This document shows, piece by piece, positions 1-5,977 of a stretch of 26,724 bases of DNA. The position numbers were made by a program, and so were the translations under genes. A model generated the notes under the pieces. That model worked only from the letters and a program-made list of their open reading frames with translations. It was not told the DNA's origin and made no database searches. Source of the stretch: a virus; IMG/VR virus record IMGVR_UViG_3300044951_000376, positions 1 through 26,724 of that record, one strand, 5' to 3'. Every line of letters begins with the position of its first letter. Positions within the stretch are counted from its first letter, which is position 1.

Positions 1-7
1 CCCTTTC

Positions 8-214
8 CTATTTTGGCCAGTCACTTGGCCTGTATCCCTTGAGGTATGCAACGATAAGCCTGATCATCCGTGGCGCGGGGCGGCGATATTGGGAACTCCC
101 CTCCTGAAGTTCCATCTTCCGCGTTGTGGTGTCATCAGTGTCCAGCATTTCAGCAAACTCACGAAGCGTCAGGCCCAAGGCGTTCCGCGCTTCCTTTACC
201 TCACTCGGCTTCAT
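8..214 (-). CDS. Small XRE-like helix-turn-helix protein (68 aa)
   Basis: Predicted small DNA-binding regulator. Residues about 8-35 (ALGLTLREFAEMLDTDDTTT) have the spacing of an XRE-type helix-turn-helix. The C-terminus (RRPAPRMIRLIVAYLKGY) resembles the tail of short phage and alphaproteobacterial HTH proteins of the Cro/plasmid-antitoxin type. The ATG at 212-214 is preferred over an in-frame upstream ATG at 259 because the protein then begins just before the conserved fold. It also leaves only a 14-base overlap with the preceding small gene, a translational-coupling arrangement. It is the last gene visible in the leftward operon and ends at the window edge. The fold is fairly clear; its target, and whether it represses or activates, is unknown. 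A plausible binding site is the palindromic promoter at 765-817. Confidence 0.72.
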   Translation of the reverse strand: MKPSEVKEARNALGLTLREFAEMLDTDDTTTRKMELQEGSSQYRRPAPRMIRLIVAYLKGYRPSDWPK

Positions 215-353
215 CGTCAATGTCCGCCATTTGGCTGCCGACGTGCAGCGCAATGGCAATGGCCCGCTGCGCCAGTTCCTCTGGCGTCATGTCTTTGTTG
301 GATGCTGACCCTTGAAGGGCAGCCGTTACCAGTTGCATAAATTCTTCCATCAT
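201..353 (-). CDS. Small hypothetical protein (50 aa)
   Basis: A 50-residue reading frame fills the space between its two neighbours. It begins MMEEFMQLVTAALQG and ends MADIDDEAE. The start is supported by an AAGGAG sequence lying over the stop codon of the upstream gene, about 7 bases before the first ATG. The first ATG is only two bases after that stop, and the 3' end overlaps the next gene by 14 bases. The protein is acidic and predicted mostly helical (TPEELAQRAIAIALHVGSQ). No family is recognised. The tight spacing, good ribosome binding site and lack of an alternative frame make it a likely real gene in the leftward operon. Confidence 0.6.
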   Translation of the reverse strand: MMEEFMQLVTAALQGSASNKDMTPEELAQRAIAIALHVGSQMADIDDEAE

Positions 354-355
354 TG

Positions 356-745
356 TTACTCCTTGGTGATGATGTTGGTGGACAGCTTGCCCATCATTTC
401 GGTGAGCGGGTTCATATACTCGACGTCGATGCCGATCTCGCGGCCTTGGTCAATCAGGCGTCCGATGGCGGCGATGAAGGCCTCTTTCTTCGCGTCCACA
501 ATGGACTTCATCCCGTTGACGTAGGCATCGGCCTTAGCAAACAGAAGCTCAAATCCATCTTCAATGGGCGTGTGGATGTATTCGTTTTTGATGCCGCAGC
601 CAGCCGAGGTCTGGCTTTCAATGACCAGTGTCAAATCATAGGCGATCCAGTTGACCTTGAGGCAGGCGCTGGGGTTATAATAACCCTTTTCTTTGATGCG
701 GTCCTCGATCAAGCGCAGCCCGCCCAGAATTTCCGATGGTGTCAT
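356..745 (-). CDS. Hypothetical phage protein (129 aa)
   Basis: The function is not recognised. The 129-residue protein is predicted mostly helical: an N-terminal helix (PSEILGGLRLIEDRIKEKG), a short strand-rich middle and long C-terminal helices (KADAYVNGMKSIVDAKKEAF). No catalytic motif, signal peptide or membrane segment is visible. The ATG at 745 is preceded by GGAG nine bases upstream. It is the first gene downstream of the palindrome-containing promoter region at 765-817. It is followed after two bases by the 50-residue gene, so the two and the HTH gene probably share a transcript. As part of an early operon it could be a host-takeover or regulatory protein, but nothing in the sequence shows this. 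Confidence 0.7.
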   Translation of the reverse strand: MTPSEILGGLRLIEDRIKEKGYYNPSACLKVNWIAYDLTLVIESQTSAGCGIKNEYIHTPIEDGFELLFAKADAYVNGMKSIVDAKKEAFIAAIGRLIDQGREIGIDVEYMNPLTEMMGKLSTNIITKE

Positions 746-764
746 TTTAATTCTCCGTTATGGC

Positions 765-779
765 GAGGCACCGTGCCTC
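765..779. promoter_or_regulatory. Perfect palindrome GAGGCAC-C-GTGCCTC, possible operator
   Basis: A 15-base sequence with 7-base arms and one central base lies between the proposed start of transcription at the 788-817 promoter and the ribosome binding site of the 129-residue gene. It could be an operator for one of the two small HTH proteins, or a hairpin in the 5' leader of the transcript. No run of T follows it on either strand, which argues against a simple intrinsic terminator. Confidence 0.45.
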
Positions 780-787
780 ACTTGGGT

Positions 788-817
788 GTCATAGCATGGG
801 GCTTTTGCCCCAGTCAA
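788..817 (-). promoter_or_regulatory. Candidate promoter for the leftward small-gene operon, with palindrome in the spacer
   Basis: Read leftward, TTGACT (817-812) and TATGAC (793-788) are separated by 18 bases, and TG sits at the extended -10 position. The spacer is almost wholly occupied by the inverted repeat TGGGGC-AAAA-GCCCCA (812-797), which would place a dimeric repressor exactly between the two boxes. This is a sequence-pattern call. The same inverted repeat could instead act as an RNA hairpin after the primase stop codon at 827, though no U-run follows. Confidence 0.5.
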
Positions 818-826
818 TGTCTATTT

Positions 827-3115
827 TCAGGAAAGTTTGTAGCGCCTGATCGGCTTCTTGGTATATTTGTGGACGCCATCTTCAACGCGGGCATGGCCGT
901 CTTTGACCATCTTTTCAAGGCAGGCTTCGATGTCCGCTTTCTTAAATGGCCTGCCCTTGTTGATAATCACACCCAGCGTCTCGCCATCGTCACCAGAAAT
1001 GAGGTTGGCGATCCGCGCCCGCAGCGCCTCGGCGGGGGCGTCCTTCATGCGGTCATTGGACACGACCAGCCGCATCTTCTCGTTGATGTCCCGCAGGATC
1101 AGCGCGTAGGCCCACCGCACATGGTGTTCTGTCCGCAGCCCTTCGGGTATGGACAGGATAAGCGACACCTTGGCCACTTGCTCGTAGCCGCGCAGGCACA
1201 GCGCCTCAAGGCCTGTGATCGACTTGTGGCGCTCGGCCATGATGTCAAACAGATCAGCGACCTGTTCCAGCATTGCCTTGGCGTCCGATGATGTCGGGAT
1301 GACGATCCTATCACCATAGTATTCGATCCGAGCGCCCGCCACGGCGGTCAAATCAAAGCTGCCGCCCATTGAGATTTGCTGCAACGCGGCCACCATGCGC
1401 TCAGGCATCGGGTTCTTGCGCCAGTTCTTCTTGCGTGGTGGGGTCGTGTCGCGCTCGGTGCAGAGGATCGCGCGGGCGATAAAACCGTTGGTGGCTGTCT
1501 CAAAGGTCACCATATTGTCAAAGTTGTGATTCGTGGTGAACCCAGACATTGACAGAAATGGCCGCTCAATCCCCTGATCGCTGTTTTCTATCTGGTGCAT
1601 CAGACCCTTCAGGCGGCGCTCAAGGATCGGCTTCGGCCCGCCCTCTTCCAGCGCCTTTTCGATCTGCATGGCCTCTTTCCGCATCGACGCCCGAACCTCG
1701 TCGCCCATGTCGCCACTCAGCGAGAAAAAGTCATCGGCCTTGGAGTACGCCGACATCAGCGTACCGAAAATGCCTTCTAGGTATTGGGCGCTCCCCTTTT
1801 CCTGCGCGTTCTTGACCTTGTTCAGGAAGAACCCGATTTCGTCGATGACGTAGAGGCTGGGCTGATGGCGGACCATGTTTCGGACGATCTCCTGCTCGGA
1901 CTTGATCGACCCATGCGTGGCCGCAGACAGGCCGCAGACCTTGTGGATTTCCTTCACCGCGCCCTGAACGGCCTCCTTGCCGCTACCAGAGCCTGCCACA
2001 TTGAACACAAAGATATTGGTGGTGACGTTGTCCATGTCGTCAATGTATCGGCTGTGGCAGATGTTCCCCAGCGCGAAGATTGCCCCCATGACGGACAGGC
2101 GCTCGCGCTTCCGGCGTGATCGGCCTTCAATCCACTCGGCCATCTGGCCCGCAATCCCTGGGGGGCGCAGCAGGTCGATGCTTGATGTGTCAATCTCGGC
2201 CACCTCACCGCTTGGTTCCTCGACGGTCACAAATTCGGCTTCGGGGATGAAAGTCACGGGCTGCTGCCACCCGCCCTTCTCGGCATAGTGGATCAGGGTC
2301 GCCAGCGTGACGGGGTTTGCCGACCGACCGAAGGAATGCCACTTTTTGTCCATTTCCTCCCTGTCGTATTTTGCGCTCTGCGCGCTCCACTGGTCCCAGA
2401 CGTTGAACGCCGACCCGCCGCTGGCATGGTGCAGGGCCATGCCGACCTTGACCCAGATTTCATAATCGTCAAACGAATCAACGCGCGAAACCATGTCGCT
2501 CAGGTCTTGGTGAGACACGTCAATGTCGATGCCGTTCACGTCGGTGCGGTGCTTCTCTGGCACGGTCAGGGCGGCAAGCAGAAGCGGCGGGCAGGCGTCG
2601 ATCTCGTCAACCGATCCGACCGAAACTTCATACATCGCGCCACTGGCGTGGATCGACCCAGGCCCGACCACGAAGGCTGAACCGCTCTTGAAATCAACAC
2701 CCTTATATTTCGACAGCCGCGACACCAAGGCGATCCCCTTGGGAACCTTGAAGTACAAATGTCGAGAGCCACCGCCAGACCCCGTCCTGACGATCATGCC
2801 CGCGCCAGCCACTTCGGGGTAATCTTGGGAAAGCTGCGCGAAGCCCTCAAGGCCACCATTTCTGGCATCAACGTCAATGATCAGAAATTCATCGGTGACC
2901 AGTCCATACCCAGTCCTAAACTGGCCCATAAGTTCCATCGTCTCGAACTGCTCCTCTGACCAGTTCGGCGTGTGCTGCCAGTTGCTCACGCGCGGATGTT
3001 TGAACAGGCTCTTGTCTGGGCAGTGGGGATTGCCACACTCGCACTTGCCATCCGGGCCGCGCCCATAGAGGCCGAATACGCTGTATCCAGCCTCCCAAAA
3101 CTTCCGATATTCCAT
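827..3115 (-). CDS. Bifunctional primase-polymerase with P-loop ATPase/helicase domain (762 aa)
   Basis: Likely replication initiator that primes and unwinds phage DNA. The N-terminus has a Cys-rich segment (C25, C27, C32) typical of phage prim-pol proteins. It is followed by archaeo-eukaryotic primase motifs: DVD at 81-83, SRH at 117-119, and a VVGPGSIHASG segment near 149-159. Residues about 215-265 match the PriCT-2 primase C-terminal region. The ATPase half has a Walker A motif (AGSGSGKE, about 374-381) and Walker B (SLYVIDE, about 420-426), as in D5/DUF3987-like virus helicases. The C-terminal 70 residues look like a winged-helix region. The ATG at 3115 lies four bases after the stop of the small HTH gene, so the two are co-transcribed. 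The rightward recombination genes complement it. The primase call is strong; the helicase subtype is inferred. Confidence 0.9.
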   Translation of the reverse strand: MEYRKFWEAGYSVFGLYGRGPDGKCECGNPHCPDKSLFKHPRVSNWQHTPNWSEEQFETMELMGQFRTGYGLVTDEFLIIDVDARNGGLEGFAQLSQDYPEVAGAGMIVRTGSGGGSRHLYFKVPKGIALVSRLSKYKGVDFKSGSAFVVGPGSIHASGAMYEVSVGSVDEIDACPPLLLAALTVPEKHRTDVNGIDIDVSHQDLSDMVSRVDSFDDYEIWVKVGMALHHASGGSAFNVWDQWSAQSAKYDREEMDKKWHSFGRSANPVTLATLIHYAEKGGWQQPVTFIPEAEFVTVEEPSGEVAEIDTSSIDLLRPPGIAGQMAEWIEGRSRRKRERLSVMGAIFALGNICHSRYIDDMDNVTTNIFVFNVAGSGSGKEAVQGAVKEIHKVCGLSAATHGSIKSEQEIVRNMVRHQPSLYVIDEIGFFLNKVKNAQEKGSAQYLEGIFGTLMSAYSKADDFFSLSGDMGDEVRASMRKEAMQIEKALEEGGPKPILERRLKGLMHQIENSDQGIERPFLSMSGFTTNHNFDNMVTFETATNGFIARAILCTERDTTPPRKKNWRKNPMPERMVAALQQISMGGSFDLTAVAGARIEYYGDRIVIPTSSDAKAMLEQVADLFDIMAERHKSITGLEALCLRGYEQVAKVSLILSIPEGLRTEHHVRWAYALILRDINEKMRLVVSNDRMKDAPAEALRARIANLISGDDGETLGVIINKGRPFKKADIEACLEKMVKDGHARVEDGVHKYTKKPIRRYKLS

Positions 3116-3118
3116 CGT

Positions 3119-3304
3119 TTATCCAAACAGGTATTGGGACAACACATCAATTGTCCGATTTCGGGGGAAGACCCGACCATGAAACACATTTGAGATCGTA
3201 TTACAATGTAGTTTTGTTTCCGCAGCAACAATATCCATCCGTCTGTCGGCCAGAGCGGCGCGGATTCTCTCAACAGCCGCCTTCTTGTTTTCCATGTCGT
3301 CCAT
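3119..3304 (-). CDS. Small HTH DNA-binding protein, Cro-like (61 aa)
   Basis: Predicted regulator of the divergent early promoters. Residues about 22-45 (RMDIVAAETKLHCNTISNVF) fit a helix-turn-helix, with a recognition helix followed by a short C-terminal helix (RTIDVLSQYLFG). The start at 3304 is chosen over the in-frame start at 3349 because GGAG stands eight bases before it, and because the longer form would run through the promoter elements. It is the first gene of the leftward operon, just upstream of the primase, and sits beside two ATTGTTG direct repeats that could be its operators. This is the classic position of an autoregulating early repressor such as Cro. No partner CI-type repressor or integrase is visible in the window, so a lysogeny role is not shown. 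Confidence 0.72.
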   Translation of the reverse strand: MDDMENKKAAVERIRAALADRRMDIVAAETKLHCNTISNVFHGRVFPRNRTIDVLSQYLFG

Positions 3305-3317
3305 TCTTTCGTCTCCG

Positions 3318-3365
3318 ATTGTTGTTTCTAATTGTTGACATACCCCCAATAGTGCCGTAGATCAA
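3318..3365. promoter_or_regulatory. Overlapping divergent early promoters with ATTGTTG direct repeats
   Basis: Rightward: TTGACA (3335-3340), 17-base spacer, TAGATC (3358-3363), serving the recombination operon that starts at 3396. Leftward: TTGATC (3365-3360), 17-base spacer, TATGTC (3342-3337), serving the HTH-primase operon. Each -10 box overlaps the other promoter's -35 box, so the two should compete. ATTGTTG occurs at 3318-3324 and again at 3331-3337, 13 bases apart, covering the leftward -10 and rightward -35. The rightward -35 is a perfect consensus; the -10 boxes are weak matches, so exact positions are tentative. Confidence 0.5.
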
Positions 3366-3395
3366 TCCTCGTAGAGAAGAAGAAAAGGAGAGAAG

Positions 3396-4172
3396 ATGAG
3401 TATTCTTGCTACGGCGGGTAAACCGCAATCACGCCCAGTGGCGATCACCATCCTCGGTGATGCGGGCCTAGGGAAAACCTCCCTCGCCGCCACGTTCCCC
3501 AAGCCAATTTTCATTCGGTCGGAAGACGGGCTTCGGTCTGTCTCTGATGGGATGATGCCCGACGCCTTTCCGCTGATCAAATCGGTTGATGATCTGTGGG
3601 CGCAATTGACGGCGCTGATCCGCGAGGAACACGAATACCAAACGCTGGTGATCGACACGGTCACGACGCTGGATTCGATCTTTACGGATTACGTCTTGGA
3701 GACAGACCCCAAGAAACCAAAGAGCCTGAACCAGGCCCACGGCGGCTATGGTGCGGGCCGAGACATGATCGCCAGCCTGCATCGGCGCGTCCGCAATGGC
3801 TGCGGGATGTTGATGGATCGCGGTATGAACGTGGTGTTTGTCGCCCACGCCGAGACTGTTCGGATCGAGCCGCCAGACGCGCCGCCATACACCAAGTATG
3901 CCATGCGGATGAATGAGAAATCCACCCTGCCATACATCGACAATGTGGATGCTATCGGCTTCATCCGGCTGGAAACATTCGTCACTGGCGACGGTGACGT
4001 CAAGAAGGCCGTATCGGACGGGACGCGGCAGCTTGTGTGCCACGCGATGGCCGCAAACGTGTCCAAGAACCGTTTCGGAATTTCCGATCCGATCACGCTG
4101 GACATCGGGGTCAACCCGTTTGCCCAGTATCTGCCCAAATTTATCAATGTGAAAAAGGACGTGACGAAATGA
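3396..4172 (+). CDS. Sak4-like RecA-fold ATPase (AAA_24 type, 258 aa)
   Basis: Likely phage recombinase or recombination mediator that acts with the adjacent DNA-binding protein on single-stranded DNA. It has an early Walker A motif (GDAGLGKT, residues 21-28), Walker B (TLVIDT, 83-88) and a further conserved VVFVAHAET segment near 145-155. The short single-domain layout is that of Sak4/AAA_24 phage ATPases. The start ATG at 3396 has an AAGGAG-type ribosome binding site (AAAAGGAGAGAAG) immediately before it. The gene ends in an ATGA overlap with the DUF669-like gene, a pairing common in phages. It is the first gene of the rightward operon. The ATPase fold is certain; the recombinase role follows from family and context. 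Confidence 0.88.
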   Translation: MSILATAGKPQSRPVAITILGDAGLGKTSLAATFPKPIFIRSEDGLRSVSDGMMPDAFPLIKSVDDLWAQLTALIREEHEYQTLVIDTVTTLDSIFTDYVLETDPKKPKSLNQAHGGYGAGRDMIASLHRRVRNGCGMLMDRGMNVVFVAHAETVRIEPPDAPPYTKYAMRMNEKSTLPYIDNVDAIGFIRLETFVTGDGDVKKAVSDGTRQLVCHAMAANVSKNRFGISDPITLDIGVNPFAQYLPKFINVKKDVTK

Positions 4173-4774
4173 GCGATTTTTGGAAACTGTCAGACAACAC
4201 CGATCTAGCCGCAGAAGGCACTGATGGCGCTTTTGATGCTGGCGGCGGCAAGATTGAGGTCATCCCAGAGGGGACGCAAGTTATGGCCGCAATTGACGAA
4301 GCCAAGTGGGATCGAAACCTTGATGGCGACAAGTTTATCAACGTCCGCTGGTCCGTCCTGCTGCCCGAAGAATTGGCGGGCCGCAAGGTTTTCCAAAAGC
4401 TGTGGGTTTCTGATTATGACCCGAACACTCTTGATAAGGAAAAAAATCCCACATCAAAATCCGTGACAAAGCAGGACAAGGCGAAGCGTATGCTGATGGC
4501 GATTGATGCCAATGCGGGTGGAAAGCTGGCGCTCAAGGGGGCCATGCCGACCGACAATGACCTGACGTCAAACCTGACGATGAAGCCTATGGTCATCAAA
4601 ATCATGGTTTGGCAACAAGGTGATGGAGAGGGCAACTGGGTCGGCGCTGTCGCCCCCAAGAACAGCCAGCGGACCAGCAGCGACGAGTTGGCGAAGGCTC
4701 AGGCGGCACAGGCCAAGGCGGCGGCTGGCCGCTCGTCTGCGGGCAGCCTGAATGGGGATGAAATCCCATTTTGA
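4169..4774 (+). CDS. DUF669-like single-stranded-DNA-binding protein (201 aa)
   Basis: Predicted single-stranded-DNA-binding partner of the upstream ATPase. The middle of the protein is a β-rich domain (for example VRWSVLLPEELAGRKVFQKL and KPMVIKIMVWQQ) of the DUF669 type. It is followed by an Ala/Lys-rich linker (AKAQAAQAKAAAGRSS) and the acidic-hydrophobic tip GDEIPF, which mirrors the DDDIPF tail by which bacterial SSB recruits partner proteins. A longer in-frame ORF reaches back to 4037. The ATG at 4169 is chosen because it makes an ATGA overlap with the ATPase gene and gives a sensible N-terminus (MSDFWKLSDNTD). The acidic tip is visible in the sequence; DNA binding is inferred. Confidence 0.82.
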   Translation: MSDFWKLSDNTDLAAEGTDGAFDAGGGKIEVIPEGTQVMAAIDEAKWDRNLDGDKFINVRWSVLLPEELAGRKVFQKLWVSDYDPNTLDKEKNPTSKSVTKQDKAKRMLMAIDANAGGKLALKGAMPTDNDLTSNLTMKPMVIKIMVWQQGDGEGNWVGAVAPKNSQRTSSDELAKAQAAQAKAAAGRSSAGSLNGDEIPF

Positions 4775-4807
4775 GACGAAAAACGGGGACGCCTTCGGGC
4801 GTCTCAA
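4771..4807 (+). terminator. Two mutually exclusive hairpins after the DUF669-like gene
   Basis: A compact hairpin GACGCC-TTCG-GGCGTC (4788-4803) has a stable UUCG tetraloop. The longer arms TTGAGACG (4771-4778) and CGTCTCAA (4800-4807) are also perfectly complementary but use part of the same 3' arm, so only one structure can form. The left arm covers the stop codon at 4772-4774. What follows is CAACCCTTATCATTAT, not a clean U-run, so this may be a weak terminator, an attenuator or an RNA-stability element between the first two genes and the rest of the operon. Confidence 0.45.
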
Positions 4808-4833
4808 CCCTTATCATTATATATGGATTAGCT

Positions 4834-5112
4834 ATGGAACCGAAAGACTATATGCTCCTCACGCCAAGTGAGCGGAGGGCATTGAGAAACGAGTATGCAG
4901 CCGAGCAGGGGGAGCGTTGCTGCCATTGCGGGGGCTTACTGACCGATCCCCCATCCCCAGATGTCCTCCAGCAGGAGATAAATTTAGCCCTCTTTCCGAG
5001 GGGCTTCCTTGATCACCCAGTTCACCTTCACCACAATCACGAGACTGGGATGACCATTGGCGCAGTTCACGCGCACTGCAATGCCGTACTGTGGCAATAT
5101 CATGGAGAATAA
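4834..5112 (+). CDS. HNH endonuclease, endonuclease VII-like (92 aa)
   Basis: Small ββα-metal nuclease that probably cleaves branched or junction DNA during replication and packaging. The visible motifs are a CxxC zinc pair (C29, C32), an HHNHETG segment (66-72) replacing the usual DHxHxTG, and a second HxHCN segment (79-83), ending WQYHGE. This is the arrangement of endonuclease VII/HNH phage proteins, but without an obvious second CxxC. The start at 4834 is chosen because the more upstream in-frame ATG (4771) overlaps the previous gene and the hairpin. It lies between the SSB-like and exonuclease genes, separated from the latter by one base. The nuclease class is likely; the specific substrate is inferred. 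Confidence 0.75.
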   Translation: MEPKDYMLLTPSERRALRNEYAAEQGERCCHCGGLLTDPPSPDVLQQEINLALFPRGFLDHPVHLHHNHETGMTIGAVHAHCNAVLWQYHGE

Positions 5113-5113
5113 C

Positions 5114-5977
5114 ATGGAACAGAGATCGGAAAAGTGGTTTGCCGCCCGCAAGGGGCGTGTGACTGGATCAATGGTGGGGGCCGCGCTGGGCCTTGATCCC
5201 AACTGCACCCGCGCCGAGGCCATGCGCCGCATGGTGCGAAGCTGGCAGGGCCTTCCCAGTGAGTTTCAGGGCAATATAGCCACCAACTGGGGGATCAACC
5301 ACGAAGACGAAGCGCGTGAGGCGTTTGAGTATAAAACCCAACTCGCCGTCCAGCCCGCCACCTTTGTGGTTCACCCAACTATGGATTGGCTTGGTGCCAG
5401 CCCAGACGGTCTTGTCCTCAGTGAATCGCTGATCGAAATCAAATGCCCCTTCGGCCTGCGCGCCCATGACGCGCCCGTGCCATTCAAGTCCATTGAGGAA
5501 CAGCCGCACTATTACGCCCAGATGCAAATACAAATGTTGGTGACTGGGCGCGACTTTTGTTACTTTTGGCAGTGGACACCGAACGACAGTAAGCTTGATG
5601 GGGTGACCTTCGATCCATCGTGGATCAACGAAAACCTGCCCAAGCTGGAGGAGTTCTATCAGGAATTTCTGTCGATCTGCGACGACGAGATTGAAGACTT
5701 CCGCCCAGCCATCGACAACCCACGGGCGCTGCAATTGCTGGCCGAATATGACGACCTCCAGGACGCGATCCTGCGCGCCGACGAGCGAAAATCGGAAATC
5801 CTTGCCGACATCATCGCCATGTGTGGAGGTAAGTCGTCCACCGTCTGCGGTCGCAAGCTGTCAAAGGTCGAAAAGGCGGGGTCGATCTCTTACGCGAAGG
5901 CGATCAAGGAACTGGCCCCAAATGCGGACCTTGAGCGGTGGCGCGGCAAGCCGTCGTCTTACTGGATGCTGAAATGA
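5114..5977 (+). CDS. YqaJ-like viral recombinase exonuclease (287 aa)
   Basis: Predicted λ-Exo/YqaJ family 5'-3' exonuclease that resects double-stranded ends to feed single-strand annealing or strand exchange. The family motifs appear in order: RVTGSMVGAALG (15-26), GINHEDEAREAF with the first acidic residue E64 (60-71), GASPDGL with D98 (94-100), IEIKCP with E108 and K110 (107-112), and HYYAQMQIQM with Y134/Q136 (132-141). Together these form the PD-(D/E)xK core. The start at 5114 follows GGAGA at 5104-5108 and lies one base after the preceding stop. The 3' end overlaps the helicase gene by ATGA. The neighbouring ATPase and SSB-like protein are the expected partners. The family call is confident. 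Confidence 0.92.
   Translation: MEQRSEKWFAARKGRVTGSMVGAALGLDPNCTRAEAMRRMVRSWQGLPSEFQGNIATNWGINHEDEAREAFEYKTQLAVQPATFVVHPTMDWLGASPDGLVLSESLIEIKCPFGLRAHDAPVPFKSIEEQPHYYAQMQIQMLVTGRDFCYFWQWTPNDSKLDGVTFDPSWINENLPKLEEFYQEFLSICDDEIEDFRPAIDNPRALQLLAEYDDLQDAILRADERKSEILADIIAMCGGKSSTVCGRKLSKVEKAGSISYAKAIKELAPNADLERWRGKPSSYWMLK

Noticed and set aside
353-1291. 312-residue plus-strand open frame opposite the 129-residue gene and the primase gene
   Set aside because: It lies antisense to well-supported genes, has no family signature and no ribosome binding site of note. Long antisense frames are common in GC-rich coding DNA.
3119-3396. Full lysogeny switch with CI-type repressor and integrase
   Set aside because: Only a small Cro-like HTH gene and overlapping promoters are visible. 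No repressor with a peptidase domain, integrase or attachment site was found in the window.
3468-4043. 191-residue minus-strand frame opposite the Sak4-like ATPase
   Set aside because: It is antisense to a gene with intact Walker motifs and a good ribosome binding site, and has no features of its own.
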